Part shown: positions 46,823-62,762 of the stretch, one piece after another
Layout of the letters: the number at the start of each line of letters is the position of its first letter
How positions within the stretch are numbered: the stretch's first letter is position 1
Assembly (NCBI RefSeq): GCF_018812025.1
Contig: NC_063051.1
Span: forward strand, 3,434,001 to 3,498,000
Reading direction: 5' to 3'
Origin: Megalobrama amblycephala
Taxonomy: Eukaryota > Chordata > Actinopteri > Cypriniformes > Xenocyprididae
DNA length: 64,000 bases
Position numbers and translations under genes: made by a program
Notes under the pieces: model-generated
The model's input: the letters and a program-made list of their open reading frames with translations, nothing else
What the model was told of the DNA's origin: nothing
Databases searched by the model: none

Positions 46823-49650
46823 TACAGAAAGGCCTTAACTGCCAGATCTGCCTATTTTTCAAAACTCTTAGAAGAAAATAAACACAACCCTAGGTATTTA
46901 TTTGATACAGTGGCTAAAAGAGTTCCCAAAGAGCACAGCAGTAATGACTTTATGAACTTCTTTACTTGCAAGATTGATAATATTAGAGAGAAAATTATAA
47001 CCATGCAACCGTCTACTACAGTATCGTGTCAGACATTGCATTGTAGTGTCCCTGAGGAAAAATTCATTTCATTTACTGCTTTAGGAGAGGAAGAATTGTC
47101 TAAACTTGTTAAATCATCAAAATCAACAACATGTATGTTAGACCCTATACCAACTAAGCTATTGAAAGAGATGCTTCCAGAGGTCATAGATCCCCTTCTT
47201 AATATTGTTAATTCATCTTTGTCATTAGGATACGTACCAAAAACTTTTAAGCTGGCTATTATTAAACCTCTTATTAAAAAACCACAACTTGATCCTAAAG
47301 AATTAGTCAATTACAGGCCGATCTCAAATCTTACTTTTCTGTCAAAAATACTAGAAAAGGCAGTTTCATCGCAACTATGTTCCTTTTTAGAAAGAAATAA
47401 TATCTGTGAGGATTTCCAGTCAGGATTTAGACCGTACCATAGTACTGAGACTGCTCTCATTAGAGTTACTAATGATTTGCTCTTATCATCAGATCGTGGT
47501 TGTATCTCTCTATTAGTGTTACTGGATCTTAGTGCTGAATTTGACACTATCGATCACAATATTCTCTTAAATAGACTTGAAAATTATGTTGGCATTAGTG
47601 GAATTGCATTGGCATGGTTCAAATCATACTTATCTGACCGCTATCAGTTTGTAGTAGTAAACGATGAGATATCATATCGATCACAAGTTAAATATGGAGT
47701 ACCGCAAGGCTCAGTACTAGGACCATTGCTTTTCACTCTGTACATGCTACCCTTGGGAGATATCATTAGGAAGCATGGCATTAGTTTTCATTGTTACGCT
47801 GATGATACTCAGCTCTATATTTCTTCACGCCCTGACGAAACTTACCAATTCACAAAATTAACAGAATGCATAGCTGATATAAAAAACTGGATGACCAGTA
47901 ATTTCCTACTACTAAATTCAGAAAAAACAGAGATTCTAATTTTTGGACCAAAAACTTCTTCACGTAATAACCTAGAATATTGTCTAACACTTGATGGCTG
48001 CTCTGTTAAGTCTTCGTCGTCAGTTAGGAACCTGGGTGTGCTCTTTGATACCAATCTTTCATTTGAAGGCCATGTTACTAGCATCTGTAAAACCGCTTTC
48101 TTCCATCTTAAAAATATATCTAAACTACGACATATGCTCTCAATGAAGAATGCAGAACAGTTAGTTCATGCGTTCATGACCTCAAGGTTAGACTACTGTA
48201 ATGCTCTACTGGGTGGTTGTTCCTCCCGCTTGATAAATAAACTACAGCTTGTACAAAATGCAGCAGCTAGAGTCCTTAGTAGAACTAGGAAGTATGACCA
48301 TATTAGCCCAGTTCTGTCGTCACTGCATTGGCTTCCTGTTAAACATCGTATAGACTTTAAAATCTTGCTAATTACTTACAAAGCACTACATGGTTTAGCC
48401 CCCCAGTACCTAAGCGAGCTCTTAATGCATTATAGTCCTTCACGTTTATTGCGATCTCAGAATTCAGGCCAGCTGATAATACCTAGAATATCGAAATCAA
48501 CTGCAGGTGGTAGATCCTTCTCCTATTTGGCACCTAAACTGTGGAACAACCTTCCTAGCATTGTTCGGGATGCAGACACACTCTGTCAGTTTAAATCTAG
48601 ACTAAAAACGCATCTCTTTAACCTGGCATACACATAACACATTATATATTTATATTTTCAAATCCGTTAAAGGATTATTAGGCTGCATAAATTAGTTCAG
48701 CCGGAACCAGGAACACTTCCTATAACACCAGATGTACTTGTTACATCAGAAAAAGAATGGCATCTACGCTAATATTAGTCTTTCTGTTTATCCCGAGGTT
48801 TACCGTAGCCAACCGGATTCGGGGCCGTTTCCAGATGAGACCGAGGACCGGTGCCTTGACACGACCACAACGCAGCCCTGTTTCAGCAGAGATCGAGTCG
48901 ACTAGATCATCCATTGTGAAGACATCATCGACACGACAGCCAGTGCCACAGTTTCCTCAAAATTATAATCACGATTATTAATCATGTTTATTCTATCAAA
49001 AGAGTAATGTAACTATGGCTATTTTGCAAGTTCTTTACCAACTACACTTCACCCAAAAAGCCTGTAGGTGGCACAAAGACTTAAATTTAACCAACTACGA
49101 TAACTTCGTTAGATGGTAAATCAATACAAAACATGGTTTTGGTGAGCGCTTTGTAATATGTATTCACATTAGATGTTAAAGCAACACAATTCGTTTGCAA
49201 TAAGACAAACCAGATTCAAATTGCCCGGCAAATTCGTAAAGCAAAGAAAAATCATTTCTAGCTGATCAACATTATGAAAACTGGTAAAACCTTTAGGAAC
49301 TTCAAAAGATAAAACAGCGAAATTCCTAATATTACTTCCAATATTTCCAAATTATGTTCATTTTCATAGAGCGGGCCAATATCGTGACGATTATTTAAAA
49401 TCAATCGAGAGAAGCAGATATCGTTATCGTGATAAAATACGATTAATCGTGCAGCCCTAATTTAATTTAATTTGACTTGACATTTGATATTCAACAGTAT
49501 CCTTGACATTTATTCAACAGTGCTTTTGATCTGCCTGCATTGACACTATTCTTTAAAAGGAAAAATTATATACCAATTATCAATGTAAAGCTGCTTTGAC
49601 ACAATCTGCATTGTAAAAAGCGCTATATAAATGAAGGTGACTTGACTTGA
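46823..49650 (+). mobile_element. L2/CR1-type non-LTR retrotransposon, copy 2 (5'-truncated)
   Basis: Homology to copy 1 starts at TACAGAAAGGCCTTAACTGC. The long open frame is 46910-48637, followed by a 3' UTR (48638-48990). About 470 bp of unrelated sequence ending ATTAATCGTGCAGCCCTAA (a MITE end near 49460) interrupts it. The L2 tail then resumes at about 49465 and ends AAATGAAGGTGACTTGACTT. Confidence 0.87.
46910..48637 (+). CDS. L2-type reverse transcriptase ORF, 5'-truncated but open
   Basis: 575 codons. Order: thumb-proximal linker, [40 protein letters not shown], motif A in [34 protein letters not shown], the catalytic [13 protein letters not shown], and a C-terminal region ending HLFNLAYT. 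The endonuclease domain is absent because of 5' truncation. Motif A has Glu where copy 1 has Ala (SAEFDT against SAAFDT). The start Met is arbitrary, since the frame is open upstream. Not a host gene. Confidence 0.85.
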   Translation: MAKRVPKEHSSNDFMNFFTCKIDNIREKIITMQPSTTVSCQTLHCSVPEEKFISFTALGEEELSKLVKSSKSTTCMLDPIPTKLLKEMLPEVIDPLLNIVNSSLSLGYVPKTFKLAIIKPLIKKPQLDPKELVNYRPISNLTFLSKILEKAVSSQLCSFLERNNICEDFQSGFRPYHSTETALIRVTNDLLLSSDRGCISLLVLLDLSAEFDTIDHNILLNRLENYVGISGIALAWFKSYLSDRYQFVVVNDEISYRSQVKYGVPQGSVLGPLLFTLYMLPLGDIIRKHGISFHCYADDTQLYISSRPDETYQFTKLTECIADIKNWMTSNFLLLNSEKTEILIFGPKTSSRNNLEYCLTLDGCSVKSSSSVRNLGVLFDTNLSFEGHVTSICKTAFFHLKNISKLRHMLSMKNAEQLVHAFMTSRLDYCNALLGGCSSRLINKLQLVQNAAARVLSRTRKYDHISPVLSSLHWLPVKHRIDFKILLITYKALHGLAPQYLSELLMHYSPSRLLRSQNSGQLIIPRISKSTAGGRSFSYLAPKLWNNLPSIVRDADTLCQFKSRLKTHLFNLAYT

Positions 49651-49769
49651 AGGTGAATTATGCTACATGCACCAGGTCAACACAAAAATGAGTCACCCCT
49701 GAGGAATGTTCCCCAGAGAGTGCCTGTCCTCTAGGAATATAACACCATTTTTTATACGGTTGGTAATTA

Positions 49770-50830
49770 ATGGGTGTGAACCAATTAGAAGGTAGGTGCA
49801 CCAGTAGGTTTAGTAGGCTGGGGGACGTCACAATGACACAGAAGGATGAAATTGAGAATCAGGGAGCTGGGGAAGAGTCTCTTGATTCCCCTGGTTTTTC
49901 ACATCATTCTGATATGGATGTGCTTTATACGAGTGCTTCAGATTCTTTTTTTCATGATCATGGGGATGCTGTAGATGTTGCTGCACAACCATCACCTGTT
50001 TTCACTAGTTATCCAGCAGCGGAGGGGTCTAGTGGGGGGTCAGTTCAGTCGTCTGGACAAGCCTAGTCCTCCTCCGAAGATACTTTGGCTCTACTTCGAA
50101 TGGCAATTGCTTGTCTAGGACTTGACAGTCCAATCTGCCCAAACAAATGTTTTTTTCAGACAGGCCAAATCTGCGGCTTCTTTTGCCATGTCACATGTAA
50201 AAATTTTGTGGCTGAATTTTCAAATATCCTCACTGGTTCTGGTTCTGGTCCACATAAGCGGCGTTCAAAGATTGCTCGGACGTTAGCATCTATGGCTGAA
50301 GCAGATTCCATCGGGTGAGTCGTGTTCCGGAAATAGAGCAGCCTGTTGCAGCTTTGGTGGTGTCTTCTGACGAGGCTCTACGAGGGAATGTGCAATGTCC
50401 CAGTGCTCAATGTGGTTGTACAGATTCCCTGCTAAAAAAGGCATTTGTGTCTGTTGCTTACATTACTCGTGTGGAAAACACAATCTGTCAGTTACTTCTT
50501 GCTGCTACCAGTACGCTGGAACCAGCAAATGTTGATCCCTCTATTTCAAAGTTTCTGCAAACTGCTCTTTTGGCAATGGGTCAATGGGCCCTGTGACTCA
50601 CAAGCTGGGTAGTCTTACAGCCATGCTTCTGGCAGCCCGCCGCCAAGTGTGGCTTGTCCAAGCACAGCCACTTGAGGACTGTAAGAAAACCTTGAGAGAT
50701 CTTCCATTTGTTCCTGGACATCTTTTTGGTCCTAATGTTCCGGAAATGTTGGAAAAGAGGGTAAAGCTGTCTGAGGCCACGCGTCAGCTGACGCAGGTGC
50801 AGCACAACCCTACCTTTAGGATGCCAGCAG
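49770..50830 (+). pseudogene. DIRS-type gag-like remnant
   Basis: Successive open pieces in different frames: 49770-50066 (acidic, SHHSDMDVLYTSASDSFF), 50085-50318 (CKNFVAEFSNILTGSGSGPH), 50315-50596 (RVPEIEQPVAALVVSSDEAL) and 50584 onward (ARRQVWLVQAQPLEDCKKTL, FVPGHLFGP). The last blocks match the gag-like protein of fish DIRS elements as I know them. At least three frame breaks. Confidence 0.72.
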
Positions 50831-51049
50831 TTCAGACCCGACATCACTATGCCATATTGGAACAACATTTCCACCGGCACGCTATACCTCAGTCACAGCC
50901 CCTTCAAAGGCCTTGTGTTACTGAGGATGCTGGAGTTTTTCGGCCACCTCATCGACAATTGCAGCGTTCACCCTCGACCACTAAAAGTTGCACACATAAA
51001 GCCTCAGGTTGGCGGTTGATCGTTTTTCTATAGAACAGCTGGAGTACTG

Positions 51050-52110
51050 AAGGACCAACACAGCAGACCACTGGTCACAGACGACGTTCTGGTTCATAAT
51101 TGTCGACCTGAAAGAAGCATACTTTCACGTCCCAGTGGCTGTTCCTCACAGAAAGTTTCTGCGTTTCAGTTTCCTGAATCAAGCCTACCAGTTCAAAGTT
51201 CTAACTTTCAGTCTTTCCCTTGCTCCTCAAATCTTCACAAGGTGTGTGAGTGCAGCTCTGTCTCCTCTTTGGATGAGAGGCATGCATATTCTGCCTTATT
51301 TGGACGACTGGCCTCTTTGTGCCCCCTCAAAAAGGCAGGCTGTACAAGACTCCAGACTACTTTTGAGATGTGCAGAAGTTGAGTTTTTCTGTGAATGGGA
51401 AAAAGATTACAACACAGACCACTGCGTTCATAGGATTGACCTTGAACTCCTGCCTAATGTCTGCCTTCCTGTCTCAGGAACATGTGACGAACGTTCTGCA
51501 ACTTTTGGCTCACTTTCGCCCGGATGTGTCTTTGCAGGTGGTCCTATGACTAATAGACAAATACCCCTCCAATTCCCCTGGGTTTACTCCACCTCAGACA
51601 ACTACAGTTATGGAACAACAGTTTGTGGCTAGATCACACCAGACATCGTCATTGACTGATGGGGGGTCAACATGGAATTGGAGGGGTATTTGTGGGCGCT
51701 GGATGCTGAGCCAGGCCACAGAACATTTCAACCTGCTGGAACTACGTGCAGTGTTCTTGGCTCTAAAGTATTTCATGTCAGTCATGCCATGTTCTCGTTC
51801 GGTCCGATAATACCTTAAGAGTGTTCCATCTGAACCACCAGGGCAGCACAAATCCTGCAGGTCTCTACAGCTTACTTACGAGATCCTGACATGGTGTCAG
51901 CCGTGACTTACTTCACTGAGGGTAACTCATACTCCAGGAGCATACAACCAGACGGCAGATGCTCTTTCCAGGGATCAAGTACATCCAGGAGAATGGAGGC
52001 TTCATCCAGATGTAGTGCAGGAGATCTGGCTATGATTTGGAAGAGCAGAGGTGGATATTTTTGCTTCAGAGATGACCACTCATTGTCGCTTATGGTTCAC
52101 AAGGACAGAA
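51050..52110 (+). pseudogene. DIRS-type reverse transcriptase and RNase H remnant
   Basis: VPHRKFLRFSFLNQAYQFKV, FSLSLAPQIFTRCVSAALSP and ILPYLDDWPLCA show the DIRS-type palm. The YLDDW codons are 51297-51311. RNase H-like sequence follows (NLLELRAVFLALKYF), then GAYNQTADALSR read in another frame near 51931. Frameshifts and stops make it inactive. Confidence 0.82.
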
Positions 52111-52419
52111 GTGTAAAGTCCCTTGGGTCAGGATCCACTGTCTCACGAATGGCCAAACTGTCTACTATATGGGTTCCCACCTATCACTCTGTTATAGGAG
52201 ACATTACACAGGATCTCCCTATGCAAGCACAGAGTGCTACTCGTGAGACCACGTTGGCCAGCCAGACCATGGTTTCCTTTGTTGCTGAGACTTCTGACAG
52301 GCAATCCATGGAAGCTTCCCCTCAGGAAGGATTGCAATCCTCACTTTCCTGTGTAGGACTTGCCACTTGTGCTTGCATTCCTTTGCTTATCCCAGTTTGT
52401 AAAGCATTGCAATGCTTGT

Positions 52420-53035
52420 AAAGCATTGACATTAAATGGATGTCTTTGAAGACTGCTTTTTGTTGGCTATTGCTTCTGCAAAATGAATCAGTGAGTTGCA
52501 CGCACTGTCTGTTAGTGAATTGTGCTGACATTGGATGCCGGATGACTCCGAGGTGGTCCTATGACCGAATCCTTCTTTTTTCTGAAAGTCCTCCTTCCTT
52601 CATAAACCAGCACATTGAACTGGCCTCTTTTCAGACTTCTTCAGGGTCTGACTCAAGTGCCCAACTTTTGTGTCCTGTTTGTGCCTTGAAGTGTTATGTG
52701 AACTTTACTGCTCAGTAGACAGTCAGACCAGTTATTTCGCTGCTATGGTGGTGTGAAGAAAGGTGCTTCATTGTCAATTGTCAAATCTGATAGTGGAGGG
52801 CATTATGGTGGCTTATAAAGCAGCAGGGAGACCACTGTCCTCAAGACTAACCTGTCATTCCACTAGGGCCATCTCATCTTCATGGGCTGTTTTTAGAGGA
52901 GTTTCCTTGGTGGATATCTGACTGCCACTACTTGGGCTTCTCTATGCATGTTTGCCCGGTTTTATCAACGGTTTTAAGTCAAGGTTGCTGCTCATCATGC
53001 TGTTAGTTCTGCGGTTCTTCAGGAGCGGCCTTAAT
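52420..53035 (+). pseudogene. DIRS-type tyrosine recombinase remnant
   Basis: The frame through 52851-52918 reads CHSTRAISSSWAVFRGVSL, which contains the HxxR active-site box (52856-52867), and then meets a stop. FARFYQRF (about 52950) would hold the nucleophilic Tyr in a shifted frame, followed by AHHAVSSAVLQER. A tyrosine recombinase in place of an integrase is the defining DIRS feature. Confidence 0.78.
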
Positions 53036-53083
53036 TTTCATCAGGTGGGTGGCATTCCTCATGACTTTGTTGGTGTATGTCAT

Positions 53084-53122
53084 CCATAGTGTTTACACTG
53101 CCTCTAGTGGTCAGTTGGAATG
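53084..53122 (-). repeat. Right inverted terminal repeat of the DIRS-type element
   Basis: Contains AGTGTTTACACTGCCTCTAG. It pairs with the left repeat 10 kb away. A partial direct copy (TGTTTACACTGCCCCTGGCA) follows at about 53158. Confidence 0.8.
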
Positions 53123-53141
53123 AAACAGAACGCTAGTTATG

Positions 53142-53210
53142 CATGTAACTGTGGTTCTGTTTACACTGCCCCTGGCAGTCATCCGGAATTCACAGAACCA
53201 CAGTTACATG
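53142..53210. repeat. 19-bp perfect inverted repeat at DIRS right end
   Basis: CATGTAACTGTGGTTCTGT (53142-53160) is repeated inverted at 53192-53210. DIRS elements carry an internal complementary region next to the right terminus, which this may represent. Confidence 0.7.
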
Positions 53211-53763
53211 TTTAGCTAGTGTTTTCTCCATGCTGTCATTTTTGTTGTGTGTTTATTGTGTTATTGAGAGGAAAGAGCACAGCATATATTAACATATTCA
53301 TTTAACGGTCATTCTCATCAGTGTGGATGGCGTTTGGATGTTCATTGGCAGTATATCGCTGCCCATATATGTCAAACTTCTTTTCACCCCAAAGCGAAGA
53401 ATGAAAAAGGACTTTGCCGTGAGTTTATCGGGCCTTTAGAGGGAACATTAGAATGTTTCGACTCGTCCCTTAGTTCAATCATTTTTAAAACAAGAATTTC
53501 TTTCAAATCCTCATCTCTCTCTCTTTCTCTCTCGTTCTCTCGATGTGCCCTCAGGCTTAAACAGAGATATGAATCAATAAACCCTCAGATATGCACTGAC
53601 ATCCCCTGCTAAATTGATTTGTTTATTTTTACTGGCAGTAGAATGACCCTAATGAAGGGTCAGCACTTGGCACCTTGGGGGATTGCTGTATTTTTTGTTT
53701 CATATGTTAAACAAATGGAGGTTGAGAGCGGTTTGAGGCAGAACTTTTGCCAGGAATGGTGCC

Positions 53764-53777
53764 GTTGCCATGGCAAC
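53764..53777. promoter_or_regulatory. Perfect palindromic RFX X-box motif
   Basis: GTTGCCATGGCAAC matches the consensus RFX-factor site (family knowledge). No promoter was recognised beside it, so function is unproven. Confidence 0.4.
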
Positions 53778-55035
53778 AAATGGAGCGCTTAAGTAGAGAG
53801 AGCTTGAAGAGTTCTTTACTAACCCATCCAGAACCAGGTCCAGTGTGTGTGTGTGTGTGTGAGCTCTAGTTTGGTAGTTTGTAATGTATCTTCAGTTGAA
53901 TACTTTCTTTTGGTGACGTTAGTGAACGCCTTCATTCGGAAAAATTATTCATCAATAAAATATTTTACAATTCTAAATAAGTTAATGTTTAGTTGTGTCT
54001 TCATTTAGATAGATGTGTGTGAGTGCTAGTGTCTGTCATTAATTAGCGGTGTAAAATGAGTGTGGGTGGTTAATTGCGTGTTTGGGAGCTCGACCCGGCG
54101 CTCAGCGCTGAGGTTCAGTTGTAACGCGCTCTGACACACATCTGGATTGTTTGTTTAGACTAATTGGATGGAAAAACATTCTCAGTTGAGCTGATCTGGA
54201 GAGAGTAATTTGACTGATTGTTCATCATTTGTTTAATCTCAGCGATGAGCTGGAAGCATCTGAGGCTGTTGAAAGCGTTCCGCTCTTTCTTGACCTTTTT
54301 GGAAACTTCAGCTGATAGTGAGTTCTGAGGAAGATTATGAGTCATTGTCGAGTGGCTTAACTGGGATATTGTGGTCTATTTGAGATGCAACAACCAGAAA
54401 ATATGTATGACAGATATGAAATAAAATAATTTCATATGTTATGTAAATATATTATGAATATACAGTATAAAGTGAATGTGAAACAGCTCAAAATTTTTCT
54501 TTCAGAGGTAGGGTTAGGGTTTGGTTCAGTCTACAGTTATGCTCATTTGTGGCATTTCTTCTCCACTGAAAGCCTAACCTTAACCTTAACCCTAGACTGA
54601 AGACTGAATATGTGCTGGTGTGTGTGAGAGAGGATTCTTTCTATCGTTGTGTTTTATTACTGCCTAAAAACCCTTTTTATCACAGATATTCAACTCCAGT
54701 AACTACGACCTTGAAGAAACCCTCTAATAAAGCTTCACTAAAGTGTGTGAAAGTGTGGCTTTATCCTGCTGTCACTTCCTTCTGTTCGCTTTCTAACAAG
54801 CATCTGTTCAGTAACTGTTTGGTTCATGATAACTGCATGTCTAAGATGTGTATTATTGATTTCTTATCAAAATATCTAAACTGCTAAATATCTGTAAATG
54901 CTTTAGTGAAGAATACTGAGCTATAAAAAGTCTGCAACATTATCTGTGCAGCAGCGCTTTATATTTGACTGATGAAGTCTCACTCTCTCTAACACATTCT
55001 GTGACTGAAAGCATGCGCTGTTGCTAGGAGCTGCA

Positions 55036-55038
<3 letters not shown>

Positions 55039-55084
<46 letters not shown>
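55039..55084. repeat. (TG)n microsatellite
   Basis: Uninterrupted TG tract. Confidence 0.95.
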
Positions 55085-55085
<1 letters not shown>

Positions 55086-55747
55086 ATTCGCTTCATTTTC
55101 ACTTTTTTGAGGATCCATTATATTCATCTAATGCGGCTGTCTGTATATCAAGCGATCAGCCGTCAACACATGTATCATATGGGCTGTAAGTTTAAAATAT
55201 GCATATTCTATTATCCAAATCCAAATGCAGAGATTGTAAACAATCTGGCAATCATTGCAAATCACAGATGTCACAATTTCAAGCTACAAGATTTTGTAAT
55301 TTCTGTATAGAAAATCATTGTATCTGAAAGTTTCTCCCTGTCTTTTATTTACACTGATTTCAAGGACTTTAGATTCAGATGGTTCAGATACTTTCAATGT
55401 CCTCCAATACAGGCCTACAGTCTTTCCATGTTGATCTGACATCAGTGTGCAATTTTATATTGGATCCAGATGAGGGCAACAGAGTTTTCCTGCAGGTTTA
55501 AACATCAGAATTAATCAATTCTTCAACATTTAGTGCCGTTTAAAAAGAGCTTATTACAATGTGAAAATAATGTGGACACTCTTTATGGAGATGTTTATAG
55601 TTGTTCTTTTATTGTTTGACTTCATGTAAACCCAAGAAAAGAGAAAATGTTTGATAAAATATGTGATGGATATTGTGATTATGACAGTGATTTATGACTA
55701 ACCTCACACAACTCTTATACAGTGACCATTCAGGAGAATCTGCTGTC

Positions 55748-55751
<4 letters not shown>

Positions 55752-55803
<52 letters not shown>

Positions 55804-55855
55804 GTCAGTCAGTCAGTCAGTCAGTCAGTCAGTCAGTCAGTCAGTCAGTCAGTCA

Positions 55856-55897
<42 letters not shown>
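55752..55897. repeat. Compound tetranucleotide array (AATC)n-(AGTC)n-(TGTC)n
   Basis: Three adjacent blocks switch by single-base changes: AATC to 55802, AGTC to about 55857, then TGTC. Open frames here are repeat artefacts. Confidence 0.95.
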
Positions 55898-56106
55898 TAC
55901 TCTGGATGAAAGTCATTTATAAGTTTTCACAGCTTGTTGTTCAGGTACTGTAACCATTTACTGTCACAATTTTGAAGTTACATAACCCCCCCCCACTATT
56001 CTTCCACTATTCTTCCACTATTTGTCCTCCATTCTTAAAAAAGCAATAACTTCATCCACATCGTGTCGGTGTGTTTAGATTCTGTCATACATCATTTTGT
56101 CTGATA

Positions 56107-57700
56107 GTGGGTATGGAAAGTATTCAGACCCCCTTAAATTTTTCACTCTTTGTTATATTGCAGCCATTTGCTAAAATCATTTAAGTTCTTTTTTTTTCCT
56201 CATTAATGTACACACAGCACCCCATATTGACAGAAAAACAGAATTGTTAACATTTTTGCAGATTTATTAAAAAAGAAAAAATGAAATATCACATGGTCCT
56301 AAGTATTTAGACCCTTTGCTCAGTATTTAGTAGAAGCACCCTTTTGATCTAATACAGCCATGAGTGTTTTTGGGAAAGATGCAACAAGTTTTTCACAGCT
56401 GGATTTGGGGATCCTCTGCCATTCCTCCTTGCAGATCCTCTCCAGTTCTGTCAGGTTGGATGGTAAACGTTGGTGGACAGCCATTTTTAGGTCTCTCCAG
56501 AGATGCTCAATTGGGTTTAAGGGCTCTGGCTGGGCCATTCAAGAACAGTCACGGAGTTGTTGTGAAGCCACTCCTTCGTTATTTTAGCTGTGTGCTTAGG
56601 GTCATTGTCTTGTTGGAAGGTAAACCTTCGGCCCAGTCTGAGGTCCTGAGCACTCTGGAGAAGGTTTTCGTCCAGGATATCCCTGTACTTGGCCGCATTC
56701 ATCTTTCCCTCGATTGCAACCAGTCGTCCTGTTCCTGCAGCTGAAAAACACCCCCACAGCATGATGCTGCCACCACCATGCTTCACTGTTGGGACTGTAT
56801 TGGACAGGTGATGAGCAGTGCCTGGTTTTCTCCACACATACCGCTTAGAATTAAGGCCAAAAAGTTCTATCTTGGTCTCATCAGACCAGAGAATCTTATT
56901 TCTCACCATCTTGGCAAACTCCCTGCGGGCGTTCATGTGTCTTGCACTGAGGAGAGGCTTCCGTCGGGCCACTCTGCCATAAAGCCCCGACTGGTGGAGG
57001 GCTGCAGTGATGGTTGACTTTCTACAACTTTCTCCCGACTGCATCTCTGGAGCTCAGCCACAGTGATCTTTGGGTTCTTCTTTACCTCTCTCACCAAGGC
57101 TCTTCTCCCCTGATAGCTCAGTTTGGCCGGACGGCCAGCTCTAGGAAGGGTTCTGGTCGTCCCAAAGTCTTCCATTTAAGGATTATGGAGGCCACTGTGC
57201 TCTTAGGAACCTTAAGTGCAGCAGAAATGTTTTTGTAACCTTGGCCAGATCTGTGCCTTGCCACAATTCTGTCTCTGAGCTCTTCAGGCAGTTCCTTTGA
57301 CCTCATGATTCTCATTTGCTCTGACATGCACTGTGAGCTGTAAGGTCTTATATAGACAGGTGTGTGGCTTTCCTAATCAAGTCCAATCAGTATAATCAAA
57401 CACAGCTGGACTCAAATGAAGGTGTAGAACCATCTCAAGGATGATCAGAAGAAATGGACAGCACCTGAGTTAAATATATGAGTGTCACAGCAAAGGGTCT
57501 GAATACTTAGGACCATGTGATATTTCAGTTTTTCTTTTTAATAAATCTGCAAAAATGTCAACAATTCTGTGTTTTTCTGTCAATATGGGGTGCTGTGTAC
57601 ATTGAGGGAAAAAAAATGAACAAATGATTTTAGCAAATGGCTGCAGTATAACAAAAAGTGAAAAATTTAAGGGGGTCTGAATACTTTCCGTACCCACTGT
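56107..57700 (-). mobile_element. Tc1/mariner transposon with long inverted repeats
   Basis: Terminal repeats of about 200 bp (56107-56310 and about 57500-57700) share GAAAGTATTCAGACCCCCTT and ACACAGCACCCCATATTGAC-like blocks. TA dinucleotides flank both ends (56105-56106 and 57701-57702), as Tc1 elements require. Two terminal bases seem lost at the left. It carries one decayed transposase on the minus strand. Confidence 0.92.
56320..57327 (-). pseudogene. Tc1-like transposase (DDE), frame-shifted
   Basis: Read from 57327 downward. The N-terminal helix-turn-helix (MRSKELPEELRDRIVARHRS, GYKNISAALKVPKSTVASII) is in one frame. A second DNA-binding part (TLPRAGRPAKLSYQGRRALV) is in another. The catalytic region has DETKIELFG and QQDNDPKHTAKITKEW (two Asp), and the third acidic residue lies in LNPIEHLWRDLK in a third frame. 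At least three indels break a protein of about 340 residues. The catalytic residues themselves are kept. Confidence 0.9.
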
Positions 57701-58059
57701 ATATTGTATATTGCAGTAATAATATAAACGGGCATCTCAAATCCTTGGCTATATGTGGTGGCATCACTGAACGTGTCAGGAGAGATGCAGCGTTCTGTTT
57801 GAAGGGCTTTTGTTTCTTTTGTGTCTGATGATTTCACATGATCATTGATGTGACGGAGGTACGTTCATCCAGAACTGATTGGTTAAAAATTCACAGAACT
57901 GATAGATGTGTAATTGTGAAGACCTGCATTCACAGTCCAGTAGTTTAAACCTGAACTGTCTGATTACAAAAGGATGCCAATATAAACTCAAGACATTTTC
58001 TATATAATGTAATTATATAGAAATTCATCACACACTGAACGTGTGTATTGTTGCAGGTC

Positions 58060-61921
<3,862 letters not shown>

Positions 61922-62649
61922 CTGCGACACAAACCTTCACATTAATGAACAAACTTCACTGTGAATCTTCAGCTCTGATGTGAAACAGATGAGACTCGCT
62001 TTCTTCCACATCTGGAACAGGAAGCTTCTCCTTCTGCTCGCTCAAAATAAAACTCCTCAACATCATAACCAGCGGTCAAGCTTTGGCTAAAGCGCGAGTG
62101 ATTCGACTTCATCTGAGGGGTCGACGCTCGAGTCAAATGAACCCGACGTCTTTGGTTCTTGACAGAGTGTTCAAAGGCTTGTCATCTTCCGTTGATAGGA
62201 TTAAATTTGATTTTCTTTTCATGGTCAGAGAGTGCTTCTGATGGACACTGCGGTGAATTCTCTCTCATTAAATATTCACGCATAAATGACATTATTTCAT
62301 GACAGGACAGAGTGAAGAACAAACACTGTTAAATTTACATTAGAATTGGTTAAAAATGTGATTTGAGCAGAAAGCCATCGCCAGCCAAAGCGCTTGAATC
62401 GGCTGAGACGAACACGTGTTGTTCCAGCATTATAGAGAGAGCCTTCGGTGCGTGTGCAAGAAACACGGGATGATTTACACTGTTTTCTGTTCAACAGTCT
62501 AGATCAGATTTCTGCCCTTGAAACCACAAGAGCAGGAATGACAGTGATGCAGATGTGACTCTGTTTGTGGATTTATCATCTGGTCTGACAAACCTGTTGG
62601 ACATGTGCTCAACATTGATCCGTCCACATACTGCTCTACAAACAACACG

Positions 62650-62667
62650 TGTGTGTGTGTGTGTGTG

Positions 62668-62761
<94 letters not shown>

Positions 62762-62762
62762 A
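62650..62762. repeat. (TG)n arrays
   Basis: Two long TG blocks broken by GAGAG and ATAAGAG, in the hdac4 intron. Confidence 0.95.

Larger units (their letters stand above)
42966..53230 (+). mobile_element. DIRS-type tyrosine-recombinase retrotransposon, disrupted by nested elements
   Basis: Inverted terminal repeats 42966-43004 and 53084-53122 match at 35 of 39 positions. The right half (49770-53040) holds, in order, gag-like, reverse transcriptase, RNase H and tyrosine recombinase sequence, the DIRS arrangement. Between 43302 and about 49650 lie LINE tails, a Gypsy fragment and a second LINE. Only one set of DIRS genes is seen, so one element split by later insertions is the simplest reading. 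All reading frames are broken. The exact outer ends are uncertain. Confidence 0.75.
53231..56104. other. Intergenic, simple repeats only
   Basis: No coding sequence recognised. It holds a short TG tract at 53844-53861, a palindromic RFX-like site at 53764, a (TG)n tract at 55039-55084 and a compound tetranucleotide array at 55752-55897. The sequence at 53600-54350 is not obviously repetitive. Confidence 0.6.

Noticed and set aside
46910..48637. Treating the 575-codon open frame as a host gene
   Set aside because: It carries the YADD reverse transcriptase box and a LINE 3' tail. It is a truncated retrotransposon ORF.
55752..55897. Possible CRISPR-like or satellite array
   Set aside because: No spacers. 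It is a tetranucleotide microsatellite in a vertebrate genome.
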